A program made the position numbers and the translations under genes. The notes under the pieces were generated by a model that ran no database searches, was not told where the DNA came from, and saw only the letters and a list, made by a program, of their open reading frames with translations. 44,216 nucleotides of DNA, taken from positions 1 to 44,216 of the forward strand of contig JAVBTR010000062.1 of the NCBI GenBank assembly GCA_031556065.1, written 5' to 3'. The DNA is from JAVBTR01 sp031556065. GTDB taxonomy: Bacteria; Bacillota; Clostridia; Christensenellales; Aristaeellaceae. The stretch's first letter is position 1, and every line of letters starts with the position of its first letter. Of the stretch, positions 16,470-25,086 are shown piece by piece.

Positions 16470-17735
16470 CTACACCTTTTCCCTAAAAATGTTGGCGCCT
16501 AAAGATCGGAGCTTTTCCTCAATATGCTCATAGCCCCGATCGATGTAGCTGGGTTCGTATATTTCCGTAACCCCCTGGGCCATCAGCCCTGCCACCACCA
16601 GGGCCGCCCCGGCCCGAAGATCGGTGCAGATCACCGGCGCACCCTGGAGCTGGGCCACGCCTTCTATAAGGGCTGTGCGATCCATAATGCGCACATTAGC
16701 ACCCATGCGGCGAATCTCCTCCAGGTTCTTAAAGCGGTTTTCAAAGATGGTTTCCGTTACAGTGCTGATCCCCTTGGCCGTCGTTAAAAGCGATGCCATG
16801 GGCTGCTGTAAATCTGTAGGGAAACCGGGGTACACTTGGGTTTTAACATTTACCGCTCGGTGAGCGCCTAAAGAGCGCACGCGGATAGCATCGTCGGAAT
16901 CCGTTACCCGGATGCCCATTTCCAGCAGCTTTGCGCTTAAAGCTTCCATATGGGTAGGAATGCAGCCCCGAATGGTTACATCCCCCCGGGTGGCGGCGGC
17001 GGCGATCATCAGGGTACCGGTTTCGATCTGATCGGGAATAACGGTGTAGCTGCAGCCTCTTAAATACTGTACCCCGCGGATGCGGATCACGTCCGTGCCC
17101 GCGCCCTTGACCTTGGCACCCATAGAGTTTAAAAAGTTGGCCAAATCAACAATATGGGGTTCCTTGGCCGCATTATAAATCACCGTAGTGCCCTTGGCCT
17201 TGGCAGCGGCCAGCATCACGTTAATGGTGCCGCCCACGGTTACCATGTCGAAAAAGATATCCCCCGCCAAAAGCTCCTGGGTCTGGCAGTGTACCATGCC
17301 GCCCTTTTCTTCGATTTCCCCGTTAAGAGCCGTGAAGCCCTTTAAATGCTGTTCCATAGGCCGGCTGCCAATTTCGCAGCCGCCGGGATAAGCCACGGAA
17401 AATTTACCGCAGCGGCCCAGCAGCGCGCCCATTAAATAATAGCTGGCACGCAAACGCTGAGCATCGTGGAACCCCACATAGGTTCCCGAGACCTCTCTTG
17501 GATCCACTGTCATAAACTTGCCGGGCTCATAGGTAACCGTCGCGCCTAAATGGCGTAATATGTTAATCAATGCATGCACATCGTCTATATCGGGAAGGTT
17601 TTCAATAGTGCAGGGCTCATCGCACAATAAAATGGCCGGAATAACCGCAACAGATGTATTTTTACCCCCGCTGACGCGAATCTCGCCCTCCAGAGGGGTT
17701 CCGCCAACGATCATCATTTTTTCGGTATCTGGCAT
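16470..17735 (-). CDS. murA: UDP-N-acetylglucosamine 1-carboxyvinyltransferase
   Basis: First committed enzyme of peptidoglycan precursor synthesis: it adds enolpyruvate from phosphoenolpyruvate to UDP-GlcNAc in the cytoplasm. Seen: 421 residues. Lys25-Asn26 lie in SGGKNTS; active-site Cys120 lies in YPGGCEIGSRPMEQHLKG; DRGYEHIEEKLRSLGANI lies at the C-terminus. Because the Cys is kept, fosfomycin sensitivity at this site would be expected. GGGAGGTGA lies about 10 bases upstream of the ATG. Flanking genes on the same strand are a YwaF-like membrane protein upstream and the J-domain gene downstream. Confidence 0.97.
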   Translation of the reverse strand: MPDTEKMMIVGGTPLEGEIRVSGGKNTSVAVIPAILLCDEPCTIENLPDIDDVHALINILRHLGATVTYEPGKFMTVDPREVSGTYVGFHDAQRLRASYYLMGALLGRCGKFSVAYPGGCEIGSRPMEQHLKGFTALNGEIEEKGGMVHCQTQELLAGDIFFDMVTVGGTINVMLAAAKAKGTTVIYNAAKEPHIVDLANFLNSMGAKVKGAGTDVIRIRGVQYLRGCSYTVIPDQIETGTLMIAAAATRGDVTIRGCIPTHMEALSAKLLEMGIRVTDSDDAIRVRSLGAHRAVNVKTQVYPGFPTDLQQPMASLLTTAKGISTVTETIFENRFKNLEEIRRMGANVRIMDRTALIEGVAQLQGAPVICTDLRAGAALVVAGLMAQGVTEIYEPSYIDRGYEHIEEKLRSLGANIFREKV

Positions 17736-17769
17736 CTGTAACGAATCACCTCCCGCGGGTTGATAAATA

Positions 17770-18348
17770 CTAGCTTCTTATTATACATGATTTGTAAATG
17801 AATGACAAGCCCACCGCCATGAGTGATACCATTGCCAGAGCACCCCCGAATAAAAACAGCAAGTATATACCTTGCCCCCACTGGGCCATCCACTCAAGAG
17901 GCGTGCCCTTGGGCGCAAATCGAAGAAACATATAATTGGTACTCAAAACCAAATTAAGCATATAAACCATTCCGGCAAACAATACCCCTATGCCGTAACC
18001 CAAATACGCATCCTTGGGCCGGAGCCGGGGACGGCGAAAAATAGCCATGGAGCCTGCCATGACAATCAGCCCATGAAGCAAGAAAAAAGCCGCCTTCATA
18101 AGCATGTCATGGGGGCTTGCCATCACCGCCGGAAAGCATAGGGCCATCACCGCTCCCGGAAGACCAATAAACCCGTAAAAGGCTCTTAGAGGCCGCCAGT
18201 TGGTATACAGCATGGGGAAAGTTAACAGCCCGCACATGCCGCAGATATGCAGGGGCAGCGCCGTATTAACAAGGGGATAGCCCGCTTCAAAAACCAGGTA
18301 AATCTGAATACCCATGGAAATATAGACGCCTGCGCAAAGAAAAAACAC
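17770..18348 (-). CDS. YwaF/TIGR02206-like integral membrane protein
   Basis: Seen: 192 residues, mostly hydrophobic, with about five to six spans. The first is followed by NTALPLHICGMCGLL; later come FFLLHGLIVMAGSM and NLVLSTNYMFLRFAPKGTPL. These match the TIGR02206 (YwaF) family of unknown function, whose usual length is somewhat larger, about 220-240, so one N-terminal span may be missing. The start codon is GTG with GAGGTG 5 bases before it. A hairpin terminator separates it from the foldase gene upstream. Function unknown. Confidence 0.7.
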   Translation of the reverse strand: MFFLCAGVYISMGIQIYLVFEAGYPLVNTALPLHICGMCGLLTFPMLYTNWRPLRAFYGFIGLPGAVMALCFPAVMASPHDMLMKAAFFLLHGLIVMAGSMAIFRRPRLRPKDAYLGYGIGVLFAGMVYMLNLVLSTNYMFLRFAPKGTPLEWMAQWGQGIYLLFLFGGALAMVSLMAVGLSFIYKSCIIRS

Positions 18349-18387
18349 CCTATCACCTCATGGATATCATACCCAAATAGGGTAAGC

Positions 18388-18421
18388 AAAACCCCCGAAG
18401 GAAATCCTTCGGGGGTTTTTT
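18388..18421. terminator. Bidirectional rho-independent terminator
   Basis: A 12-bp GC-rich stem (18391-18402 with 18405-18416) is followed by TTTTTT on the plus strand and TTTT on the minus strand. The useful direction is minus: it follows the foldase gene that ends at 18431. Confidence 0.8.
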
Positions 18422-18430
18422 GTTAATGGA

Positions 18431-19792
18431 TTATTCAGCGTAGGTGATGGTGGACGCTGCTTCCCAAGCTGTTAGTTGTTCACTCATCGCCGTATTCTGC
18501 TTATCGTATAACAGGTTTTCTTGCTTTTCGGCAACCATTTCCGCCTTGTAGGTTTCCATCGCTTCAGCTGTCAGCTCTGGAGCACCTTCGGGAATATCCA
18601 TGGCGTAGTAGAGAATATGCACGCCGCTTTGGCCTACAACGGGAGCAGAAATATCGCCAATCTTTTCTAGCTGTTCAAAGGCGGCCTTTTGGAATGCCTT
18701 ATCGTACCACTGGGCATCCAGGTGCAGATAATAACCCTGGGAAAGCTGGGGTTCAGTGCTCATACCGGGATCGGTGTTGTATTCCTTAACCAGCTCGTCA
18801 AAGGAGGTGCCGGCATTGAATTTGGCCATGATTTCATCCACAGTGGCTTGCACGGAGGCAACGATTTCCGCCTCGATGGCTTCAATGGTCTTCACACCTT
18901 CGTTGGAAGGCTCGGTAGTAGCTTCGGTGCCTTCAACGGCTACCGTTTCATCCAACGCTTCTTCCAAAGAGGCTTGGGCGTCCTGGTAAGCTGTTTTCAG
19001 CTCATCGGACACAGCCAGTAAAATGTGCTTAACGCCGCGAACGCCGGCAGGCACATAGATAGGTGCGCTCTGGCCATAATAGGGGGCCAGCTTGGACATC
19101 ATTTCATAATTGGCAAAATCGTTAGCGTAGGATTCTTTTTCCGAAGCCACGATCTCGTCGTAATGGGCCTTCACGTCTTCATCGGTTACCGCAAGCTCTT
19201 CATCGGTCACGGTTACATCTTTAACCATGGCTTCGTAAGCCTTGTTTAAAAGGGTGTTGTCGATTAAGTATTCCAGGGTAAAGCCTTCGGATTCAGCCAC
19301 AGCCAGGGTTTCCTCATGGGCCTTGGCCTTGTCTTCATCGGTGGGGTTTTCGTTGCCGGAAAGCAGGCTGGCTTCATAGTTGGCAATAGCCGTATCAAAG
19401 CTCGTCTGGGCTTCAGCCTTGTCTTCATCGGTTATGGCAACGCCCAGTTCAGCCGCATGCTGGCGTACCAGTTCATTTTGCACGGCATAGGAAATAGCCA
19501 TGCTAAAAATCTGCTGCTGGGTGCTTTCGGTGGATACATCGTAGCCATAGGACGAATAGTTGTACAGCAATTCGTTATAGATCTTGGTAATATCGCCAAC
19601 CGTGATCGATACGTCGTTAATGGTTACATAAACTTTATTCGCATCATAGACGGTAGGTTCCGGTTCGGCCGTTGTCTCGGCGGTCGGTTCAACCGTTGCC
19701 GTCGTTTCCGCCATGGCTGCCAGCAGGCCGCCCATTACCATAACCAAGGCGAGCATCAGGGCCATAAGCGTGCTCAACATTTTTTTGTTCAT
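18431..19792 (-). CDS. Exported parvulin-type peptidyl-prolyl isomerase (PrsA/SurA-like foldase)
   Basis: Assists folding of exported proteins outside the membrane. Seen: 453 residues, an N-terminal signal peptide with AMA cleavage-type ending and no lipobox Cys, a Glu/Thr-rich linker, then a SurA-N-like helical region (QQQIFSMAISYAVQNELVRQ). The rotamase domain starts at VKHILLAV and ends with GQSGVHILYY. An acidic insertion of about 60 residues (EEALDETVAVEGTEATTE) splits the rotamase between its first strand and SFDELVKEYNTDPG. PrsA of Bacillus is a lipoprotein; this one appears not to be lipid-anchored. An AAAGGA ribosome site lies about 10 bases upstream, and a promoter was found at 19842-19870. 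Confidence 0.85.
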   Translation of the reverse strand: MNKKMLSTLMALMLALVMVMGGLLAAMAETTATVEPTAETTAEPEPTVYDANKVYVTINDVSITVGDITKIYNELLYNYSSYGYDVSTESTQQQIFSMAISYAVQNELVRQHAAELGVAITDEDKAEAQTSFDTAIANYEASLLSGNENPTDEDKAKAHEETLAVAESEGFTLEYLIDNTLLNKAYEAMVKDVTVTDEELAVTDEDVKAHYDEIVASEKESYANDFANYEMMSKLAPYYGQSAPIYVPAGVRGVKHILLAVSDELKTAYQDAQASLEEALDETVAVEGTEATTEPSNEGVKTIEAIEAEIVASVQATVDEIMAKFNAGTSFDELVKEYNTDPGMSTEPQLSQGYYLHLDAQWYDKAFQKAAFEQLEKIGDISAPVVGQSGVHILYYAMDIPEGAPELTAEAMETYKAEMVAEKQENLLYDKQNTAMSEQLTAWEAASTITYAE

Positions 19793-19841
19793 TGTTCAAA
19801 GATCCTTTCTTACCCGCAAAAGCTGCGGTTTAACTTCACTT

Positions 19842-19870
19842 ATTATGGCATAGGAAGGGTTTAGATGCAA
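19842..19870 (-). promoter_or_regulatory. Predicted promoter of the foldase gene
   Basis: On the minus strand, TTGCAT (19865-19870), 17 bases and CATAAT (19842-19847), the latter preceded by TGC, an extended -10 feature. The leader then contains a short hairpin (AACCGCA with TGCGGGT) before the ribosome site. Confidence 0.6.
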
Positions 19871-19896
19871 GGGTTCTATAAAAAGTTACAGTCTGT

Positions 19897-20766
19897 TCAC
19901 GATTCCGCCAGCGCGTCTAAAAGCGTTTCCATGTTTTGAAGCATAATTTGTTCATAATACGTCAATGCTTCCTGGCCCAAAGGCCCTGTAACAATAGGGT
20001 CCAGCGTGTACACCTTGGCGCCGGTTTCCGCAGCCAGGGTGGTTGCGGCCAGATCGGGGTACTGGGGTTCTATAAACAGCGGCGGGCTATGAAGGTCCCG
20101 GACTATATCCACCAACTCCTTTAGCTCCTTGGGATTCAGCGCCTCCCCCGGCTCCCTTTCGATCACCGCCGCCACATTCAGGCCATAAGCCTTGGCAAAG
20201 TAGGGAAATGCTTCATGGAATGTAACAATGTCCTTGCCTTGAACAGGCTCCAGGCCTTTTAGCAGCGTTTCATCCAGCTGGGCAAGCCTGTCCAGGTATG
20301 CTTGGAGGTTGGCGGTGATCGCCTCGCTATGTTCCGGGAAGGCATCCGCCAGTCCCAGAGCGATGTTTTCCGCCATCAATGCCGCGCCTTTGGCGCTAAG
20401 CCACACGTGGGCGTTGCCATCCTCTTCAAGCGGAATCCCCTCCGTGGCAACAATCTGCTTCAATCCGCCAAACTGGGCCGCCACATCCGTTAAAAAGCTT
20501 TCCATTCCCGCACCGTTTACAATGAAAACATCCGCCTTGCTAAGGGCCTTCATATCGGCGGTGGTTAGCCGGTAATCATGCAAGCAGCCCACTTCCGGGG
20601 CGGCCAGGTTGGTAAGGCTCACATCTGGGATACCTTGAATCAAATTCGCCGTCAGTATATAAATAGGATAAAACGAGGTGAGAATGGCCCCTTCGCTTGA
20701 GGCGTTCCCCATTCCCGGCAAGGCCAGGCACAGGGCCAGTAAAACAACAGCAATCTTTCGTTTCAT
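19897..20766 (-). CDS. Zinc/manganese-type ABC transporter substrate-binding protein (ZnuA/AdcA-like)
   Basis: Cluster A-I metal-binding receptor. Seen: signal peptide (MKRKIAVVLLALCLALPGMG, cleavage near NASS). His ligands lie in GCLHDYRLT, GNAHVWLS and TFHEAFPYF, with an acidic ligand region near FIEPQYPD. The His-rich acidic loop typical of zinc-specific ZnuA is absent, so zinc versus manganese is open. The open frame extends to 20838, but GGAGGG lies 6-7 bases before the ATG at 20766, the first codon of a clean signal peptide. No ATPase or permease gene is adjacent, so the rest of the transporter must be elsewhere. No lipobox Cys is seen. Confidence 0.88.
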   Translation of the reverse strand: MKRKIAVVLLALCLALPGMGNASSEGAILTSFYPIYILTANLIQGIPDVSLTNLAAPEVGCLHDYRLTTADMKALSKADVFIVNGAGMESFLTDVAAQFGGLKQIVATEGIPLEEDGNAHVWLSAKGAALMAENIALGLADAFPEHSEAITANLQAYLDRLAQLDETLLKGLEPVQGKDIVTFHEAFPYFAKAYGLNVAAVIEREPGEALNPKELKELVDIVRDLHSPPLFIEPQYPDLAATTLAAETGAKVYTLDPIVTGPLGQEALTYYEQIMLQNMETLLDALAES

Positions 20767-20791
20767 CACTTTCCCTCCTTTTTTCGTTGTA

Positions 20792-20820
20792 AGTATGACA
20801 CAAGAAAATAATTTGCGCAA
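20792..20820 (-). promoter_or_regulatory. Predicted promoter of the metal-binding protein gene
   Basis: On the minus strand, TTGCGC (20815-20820), 17 bases and CATACT (20792-20797). The match is moderate. No clear Zur or MntR operator could be assigned by eye. Confidence 0.45.
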
Positions 20821-20856
20821 GCTGTTGATTGATGCCAACTAAAATGTAACAATTTA

Positions 20857-20865
20857 TGCTATAAT
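20857..20865 (+). promoter_or_regulatory. Extended -10 promoter of mnmG
   Basis: TGCTATAAT at 20857-20865 is a perfect extended -10 element 27 bases ahead of the mnmG start; the -35 region is weak. The same nonamer occurs before the methyltransferase/thiamine kinase gene at 34715-34723. Confidence 0.65.
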
Positions 20866-20891
20866 AAATCGTTTTATAAGGAGTGATTCAT

Positions 20892-22763
20892 GTGACGTTT
20901 GATCTAATTGTTATTGGCGCGGGCCATGCCGGGTGTGAAGCGGCCCTGGCCGCCGCCCGTTTAGGGCTTCAAACCCTGCTTTTAACTTTAAATATGGACG
21001 CAGTGGCTTTAATGGCCTGCAACCCTGTTATCGGCGGCACAGCCAAGGGACATCTGGTGCGGGAATTGGACGCCTTGGGCGGCGAGATGGGCAAAGCCAT
21101 CGACGATACGTTTTTGCAATCCCGTATGCTCAACCGGGGCAAAGGCCCTGCTGTATACAGCCTCCGGGCCCAGGCAGATAAAAAGCGCTACCAGCAGCGG
21201 ATGCTAAGCGCCCTGTTCGCCCAGGAGCATCTCACCATCCGCCAGGGGGAAGCCAAGGAAATCCATGTGAAAAACAATGCCGTAAAAGCTGTTCAGACGC
21301 TTACAGGCGACTTAATCCCCTGCAAGGCCGCCATTGTCTGTGCCGGGGTATATTTAAAAAGCCGTATCATCATTGGGGATGCCCAATGGGAGGGCGGCCC
21401 CCAAGGGCTGCTGCCAGCCACAGCCCTTTCTAACTCTTTAATGGAACTGGGTTTTGAACTGCGCCGGTTTAAAACGGGCACCCCTGCCCGGGTGGATGTG
21501 CGCACCATCGATTTTAGCAAGATGGAGCCTCAGCCGGGAGACGAGCCTGTGGTGCCCTTTTCTTTTTTAACCCATAAAAAGCTTGAAAACACCGCCATGT
21601 GCTATTTAACCTGGACAAACGAAGAAACCCACCGGGTCATTCGGGAAAACCTTCACCGTGCGCCCATGTACCGGGGGGATATTAAGGGCACCGGGGCCCG
21701 TTACTGTCCCAGCATCGAGGACAAGATCAACCGCTTCGCTGATAAGGACAGGCATCAGATTTTTTTGGAGCCAGAGGGGTCCGACAGCCCTGAATGGTAT
21801 GTCCAGGGAATGAGCTCCTCCATGCCGGAGGATGTACAATGGCAGATGTACCGCACTATTCCGGGGCTGGAAAACGCGGTTTTAACCCGTTTGGCCTATG
21901 CCATTGAATACGATTGTATCGATTCTAGGCAACTAAAACAAACCTTTGAAGCCCTGGATTTAGAGGGCCTATATTTCGCAGGGCAGATAAACGGCACCTC
22001 CGGCTATGAGGAAGCCGCTGCCCAAGGGCTGTACGCGGGAATCAACGCCGCACTAAAAATCAAGGGCAAGCCGCCCTTTGTTCTTACAAGAGACATGGCC
22101 TACATGGGGGTGCTGATCGACGATCTGACCACCAAGGGCACCGATGAACCCTATCGTATGATGACAAGCCGCGCCGAACACCGCCTGACCTTACGGCAGG
22201 ACAATGCAGATTTGCGGCTTACCAAGCTGGCCTACGACATAGGCCTGGCCTCGGAAGAGCGGATGGCTCAGACCTTGAAAAAGCAGGACGACACGGAGAC
22301 GTTGGTGGACTTGCTTTTTAAAACCCGCTTGCCCTTGACAGATGAACTGCAAAGCATGGCCGCTTCTTTAGGAGAACCGCCTCTAAACGGCCCTCTGACC
22401 TGCAAGGAGCTGCTTTTGCGGCCTCTGATCACCATGAATCACTTAGACGGGTTCATGCCGGAGCTGCAAGAATTTACCCCTGCATCCAGGGAGCAGGCAG
22501 AAATTTTGATTAAGTACGACGGTTACCTTAAAAAACAAGCCGCCCAGCTGCAAAAGGCCGTTGCCATGGAAACACGGCTTTTGCCGGAGGATATGGATTA
22601 TAACAGCATTACCGCCCTACGCATTGAAGCCCGGCAAAAGCTGCAAAAGCAGCGGCCCCGTTCCTTAGGCCAGGCCGGACGTATTCCCGGCGTATCCCCG
22701 GCGGACGCCGCAGTGCTGATGGTGTGGTTGGATAAACATTTAAAGGAGCAGGGCCATGAGTAA
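20892..22763 (+). CDS. mnmG: tRNA uridine-5-carboxymethylaminomethyl(34) synthesis enzyme MnmG (GidA)
   Basis: FAD enzyme that, with MnmE, modifies the wobble uridine of several tRNAs. Seen: N-terminal FAD site VIGAGHAGCEAALAAARLG, CNPVIGGTAKGHLVRELDALGG, PGLENAVLTRLAYAIEYD and EQGRIN-like GQINGTSGYEEAAAQGL, all MnmG signatures, and the usual length of about 623. Start choice: a GTG at 20883 lies within the AAGGAG ribosome site (20878-20883), and the ATG at 20890 is out of frame and followed at once by TGA. The in-frame GTG at 20892 has 8-base spacing. The stop overlaps the next gene by 8 bases. The usual partner mnmE is not in this window. Confidence 0.96.
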   Translation: MTFDLIVIGAGHAGCEAALAAARLGLQTLLLTLNMDAVALMACNPVIGGTAKGHLVRELDALGGEMGKAIDDTFLQSRMLNRGKGPAVYSLRAQADKKRYQQRMLSALFAQEHLTIRQGEAKEIHVKNNAVKAVQTLTGDLIPCKAAIVCAGVYLKSRIIIGDAQWEGGPQGLLPATALSNSLMELGFELRRFKTGTPARVDVRTIDFSKMEPQPGDEPVVPFSFLTHKKLENTAMCYLTWTNEETHRVIRENLHRAPMYRGDIKGTGARYCPSIEDKINRFADKDRHQIFLEPEGSDSPEWYVQGMSSSMPEDVQWQMYRTIPGLENAVLTRLAYAIEYDCIDSRQLKQTFEALDLEGLYFAGQINGTSGYEEAAAQGLYAGINAALKIKGKPPFVLTRDMAYMGVLIDDLTTKGTDEPYRMMTSRAEHRLTLRQDNADLRLTKLAYDIGLASEERMAQTLKKQDDTETLVDLLFKTRLPLTDELQSMAASLGEPPLNGPLTCKELLLRPLITMNHLDGFMPELQEFTPASREQAEILIKYDGYLKKQAAQLQKAVAMETRLLPEDMDYNSITALRIEARQKLQKQRPRSLGQAGRIPGVSPADAAVLMVWLDKHLKEQGHE

Positions 22764-23646
22764 GAAAAAAGCCATGATGCTGGTGCTGATCGGCGTTGTA
22801 ATGGTTTCCTATTCAGGGCCGCTGGTCAAGGCGGCGCTTTTAGAAGGGGCCACCCCTATTACCGTGGCTTTTTTGCGCATGGTGCTTTCGGCCTGCTTTA
22901 TGCTGCCCTTTGCGCTAAAAAAGGTGCTTGGCCACACGGCATTTTACGATTTGAAGAAAGCGCCGAAAAAGGTGCTCTTGGGCACTTTGTTATCGGCCCT
23001 TTGTTTGGCGCTCCATTATTTCACCTGGATGACAAGCTTAAACGGCACCTCCACCTTCGCCTCTGTTGCGTTGGTATGTACCCAGCCCTTGTTCGTGGCA
23101 GCGCTGTCTTACCTTATCTTTCATGAAAAGATCAAAAAAACCGCCCTGCCAGGCGCAATGATCGCCCTGCTGGGGGCGGCGCTCATCGGCATTAGCGGCT
23201 TAACCGGCGCTTCAGGCAATGGTTTGGGGGATATTCTGGCTCTGGCCGGCGCTGTTTTTATGGCTGCCCATTGGCTTTTTAGCCGCAGCCTAAGGCGGCA
23301 ATTAAACGCCCAGGCCTATACCACCAGCATCTATATCCTAACAGCTTTGATCTTGCTTATTTTGATGCCCTTTTGCGGCGGCTTTGCCCTGCCGGGAAAG
23401 AGCTTCCTCTATATTTTGGGTCTGGCCATAGGCTGCACCATGCTGGGCCACGCCCTGTTCACCTATGCCTTGGGCGCCGTATCTGCCAATGTGGTCTCTT
23501 TCGCGCTTTTGTTCGAGCCGGTAGGGGCCATGATCTGGGCGGTATTGTTCTTTAAAGAAATTCCCACTCCCTTGCTTTTAGCGGGCGGCGGCTGTGTTTT
23601 AGCGGGGCTGGCCCTGTATCTTTATGGAGATATCAAAAAAGTTTAA
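22756..23646 (+). CDS. EamA-family (drug/metabolite) membrane transporter
   Basis: Seen: 296 residues forming ten hydrophobic segments in two EamA halves. The first half has VSYSGPLVKAALLEGATP and the second opens with GDILALAGAVFMAAHWLFSR; the usual EamA ending lies near FKEIPTPLLLAGGGCVLAGL. Members export amino acids, nucleosides or other metabolites; the substrate cannot be read from sequence. The start overlaps the mnmG stop by eight bases (ATGAGTAA), implying coupling. No ribosome-independent promoter is seen, so it is expressed with mnmG. Confidence 0.88.
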   Translation: MSKKKAMMLVLIGVVMVSYSGPLVKAALLEGATPITVAFLRMVLSACFMLPFALKKVLGHTAFYDLKKAPKKVLLGTLLSALCLALHYFTWMTSLNGTSTFASVALVCTQPLFVAALSYLIFHEKIKKTALPGAMIALLGAALIGISGLTGASGNGLGDILALAGAVFMAAHWLFSRSLRRQLNAQAYTTSIYILTALILLILMPFCGGFALPGKSFLYILGLAIGCTMLGHALFTYALGAVSANVVSFALLFEPVGAMIWAVLFFKEIPTPLLLAGGGCVLAGLALYLYGDIKKV

Positions 23647-23652
23647 AACAAA

Positions 23653-23700
23653 AACAGACTTTTCTATTTGCACAACCGTATATATGGCGAAAGATCTTTC
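23653..23700 (+). promoter_or_regulatory. Candidate ECF-type promoter with a 12-bp palindrome, module 1
   Basis: CGTA at 23677-23680 resembles the -10 core of ECF sigma promoters and is followed after TATATGG-like bases by the perfect palindrome GAAAGATCTTTC at 23689-23700. An AAC lies at 23653-23655, 21 bases upstream, which is longer than the usual ECF spacing. Twenty of 25 bases (23676-23700) match 27774-27798. Autoregulation by the sigma factor encoded directly downstream is inferred. Confidence 0.5.
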
Positions 23701-23724
23701 AAGTAAGTACAAAGGAGAAGGCTC

Positions 23725-24198
23725 ATGGTTGAAGCGGCTTTGTTCTTAGAAGAATCCGAAAACCTGTTTAAAAAGCTATATCAGATCAGCTTCGGCCTTT
23801 TGCGCAACCATGCCGACAGCGAGGACGCGGTGCAGCAAGGGCTTATGAAAGCCTGGGCAGCCAAGGCCCGCGCCAACCCGGATACCTTCAGGCCTTGGTT
23901 GACCCGGATCGTCATCAACGAATGCCGGAACATTCAGCGGCATCGGATGCGGGTCAGCCCAAAGGATGAAATTCTCACCGGCCAATACGATGATCCGCTT
24001 TTCTCCGATGTGATGGATGCGGTAAAGAACCTGCCGGACAAATACCAAATGGTATTCACCATGAAATACATTGCAGGTTTTTCCGAAAAGGAGACTGCTG
24101 CTGCATTACATCTGCCCCTTTCCACGGTTAAAAACCGCTTGGCAAAAGCCAGGCTTCTCATGCGGGAATCCCTAAGCTTAAAGGAGGTGACCTTCTAA
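23725..24198 (+). CDS. ECF-type RNA polymerase sigma factor, module 1
   Basis: Directs RNA polymerase to alternative promoters. Seen: 157 residues with region 2 (YQISFGLLRNHADSEDAVQQ, then GLMKAWAAKARANPDTFRPW and RIVINECRNIQRHR) and region 4 (LPDKYQMVFTMKYIAGFSEK, then AAALHLPLSTVKNRLAKAR). No region 3, as in the ECF group. An AAGGAGA ribosome site is upstream. The next gene begins directly after the stop codon and supplies the probable anti-sigma factor. Its paralogue at 30540-30995 belongs to module 2. Confidence 0.92.
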   Translation: MVEAALFLEESENLFKKLYQISFGLLRNHADSEDAVQQGLMKAWAAKARANPDTFRPWLTRIVINECRNIQRHRMRVSPKDEILTGQYDDPLFSDVMDAVKNLPDKYQMVFTMKYIAGFSEKETAAALHLPLSTVKNRLAKARLLMRESLSLKEVTF

Positions 24199-25065
24199 AT
24201 GAAATTGGATCAAGCTTATTTTGAAAAAAACCTCCCCACGCCCGATCCGGCCTTTGAAACACGGGCGCTGCGAAAGCTTCGCCAGCAGGCCCAGCCACAA
24301 AGAAGGCGCTTGCCCATGGGCACGGCGCTGGTGCTGGGAATGCTGCTGATGCTTACCCTGGCCACCGCCTTGGCCATTGGGCTGACCTATTCAAAAGATT
24401 TTCAGCACCGCAAAACGGCCAGGGAAGCCGTTATGGAAAAATACCAGCTTACCGAGGATGTGTTTGCTGTTTTAAGTGAATCCATTTCCAAGGACGGGGA
24501 TACGGACATTTTCACCTATGCGTATGAAGGTGTTCCGGCCATCGGCGTTTACACTGTGGAGCAAAAGGACAACAGGATTCTCAGTGTTTCTTGGAGCCAC
24601 GACAATGACAAACTGGGCTGGGGGCAAAAAGAAATCGAAGCAATGCTAATGCGCAACCGAACAGTCTACGCTTCTTCACCCTTGCCTGAAAGCAACCTGG
24701 ATGAAAAGGAGATGCTCAGGCTTGCTAAGGAAACATTGGCGGAAAACGCGGCTTTGGATGAATTAGCCCGTCAAAATGGCCAGGACCCTCAGCGATATAA
24801 TCAAGGGCTGCCAACAGCAAATGAAATTCAATTGGAAAGGGCACTAAACATAGCTCACGAAGCCCTATCCATAGAATATGGCATTGCCCTTGAATCCTTC
24901 AAGGCTGGGGAAACAGACTGCTACTTCTATATTTCGGATACCCGTCAATGGCATTTCTGGGCGTTCCCTATCCAGCGAGAATTCGATGAAAGCTATTGGA
25001 TCACATTGGACGCGATGGATGGCACCATCTTAAATATGGGCCACGACGCCGGCGGCAACGGCTAA
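24199..25065 (+). CDS. Probable anti-sigma membrane protein with extracytoplasmic PepSY-like domain
   Basis: Seen: 288 residues. A 39-residue basic cytoplasmic N-terminus is followed by one membrane span (residues ~40-64, MGTALVLGMLLMLTLATALA). A large external region contains two repeat-like segments, the second ending ITLDAMDGTILNMG, a PepSY-type ending. The last residues, AGGNG, resemble the end of the small secreted protein at 27289-27654 (SSGNG). The position directly after a sigma gene, with a perfect AAGGAGGTGA site inside the sigma 3' end, is the classic anti-sigma arrangement. No zinc-binding ZAS motif is visible, so the way it binds sigma is unknown. Anti-sigma function is inferred from topology and context. 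Confidence 0.7.
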   Translation: MKLDQAYFEKNLPTPDPAFETRALRKLRQQAQPQRRRLPMGTALVLGMLLMLTLATALAIGLTYSKDFQHRKTAREAVMEKYQLTEDVFAVLSESISKDGDTDIFTYAYEGVPAIGVYTVEQKDNRILSVSWSHDNDKLGWGQKEIEAMLMRNRTVYASSPLPESNLDEKEMLRLAKETLAENAALDELARQNGQDPQRYNQGLPTANEIQLERALNIAHEALSIEYGIALESFKAGETDCYFYISDTRQWHFWAFPIQREFDESYWITLDAMDGTILNMGHDAGGNG

Positions 25066-25086
25066 CTCATTTAGGAGGACAATTTA

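Noticed and set aside
19316..19864. Plus-strand open frame opposite the foldase gene (182 codons)
   Set aside because: It is antisense to the signal peptide and N-terminal domain of a well-supported exported protein. The Glu/Thr-rich coding strand leaves the reverse frame open.
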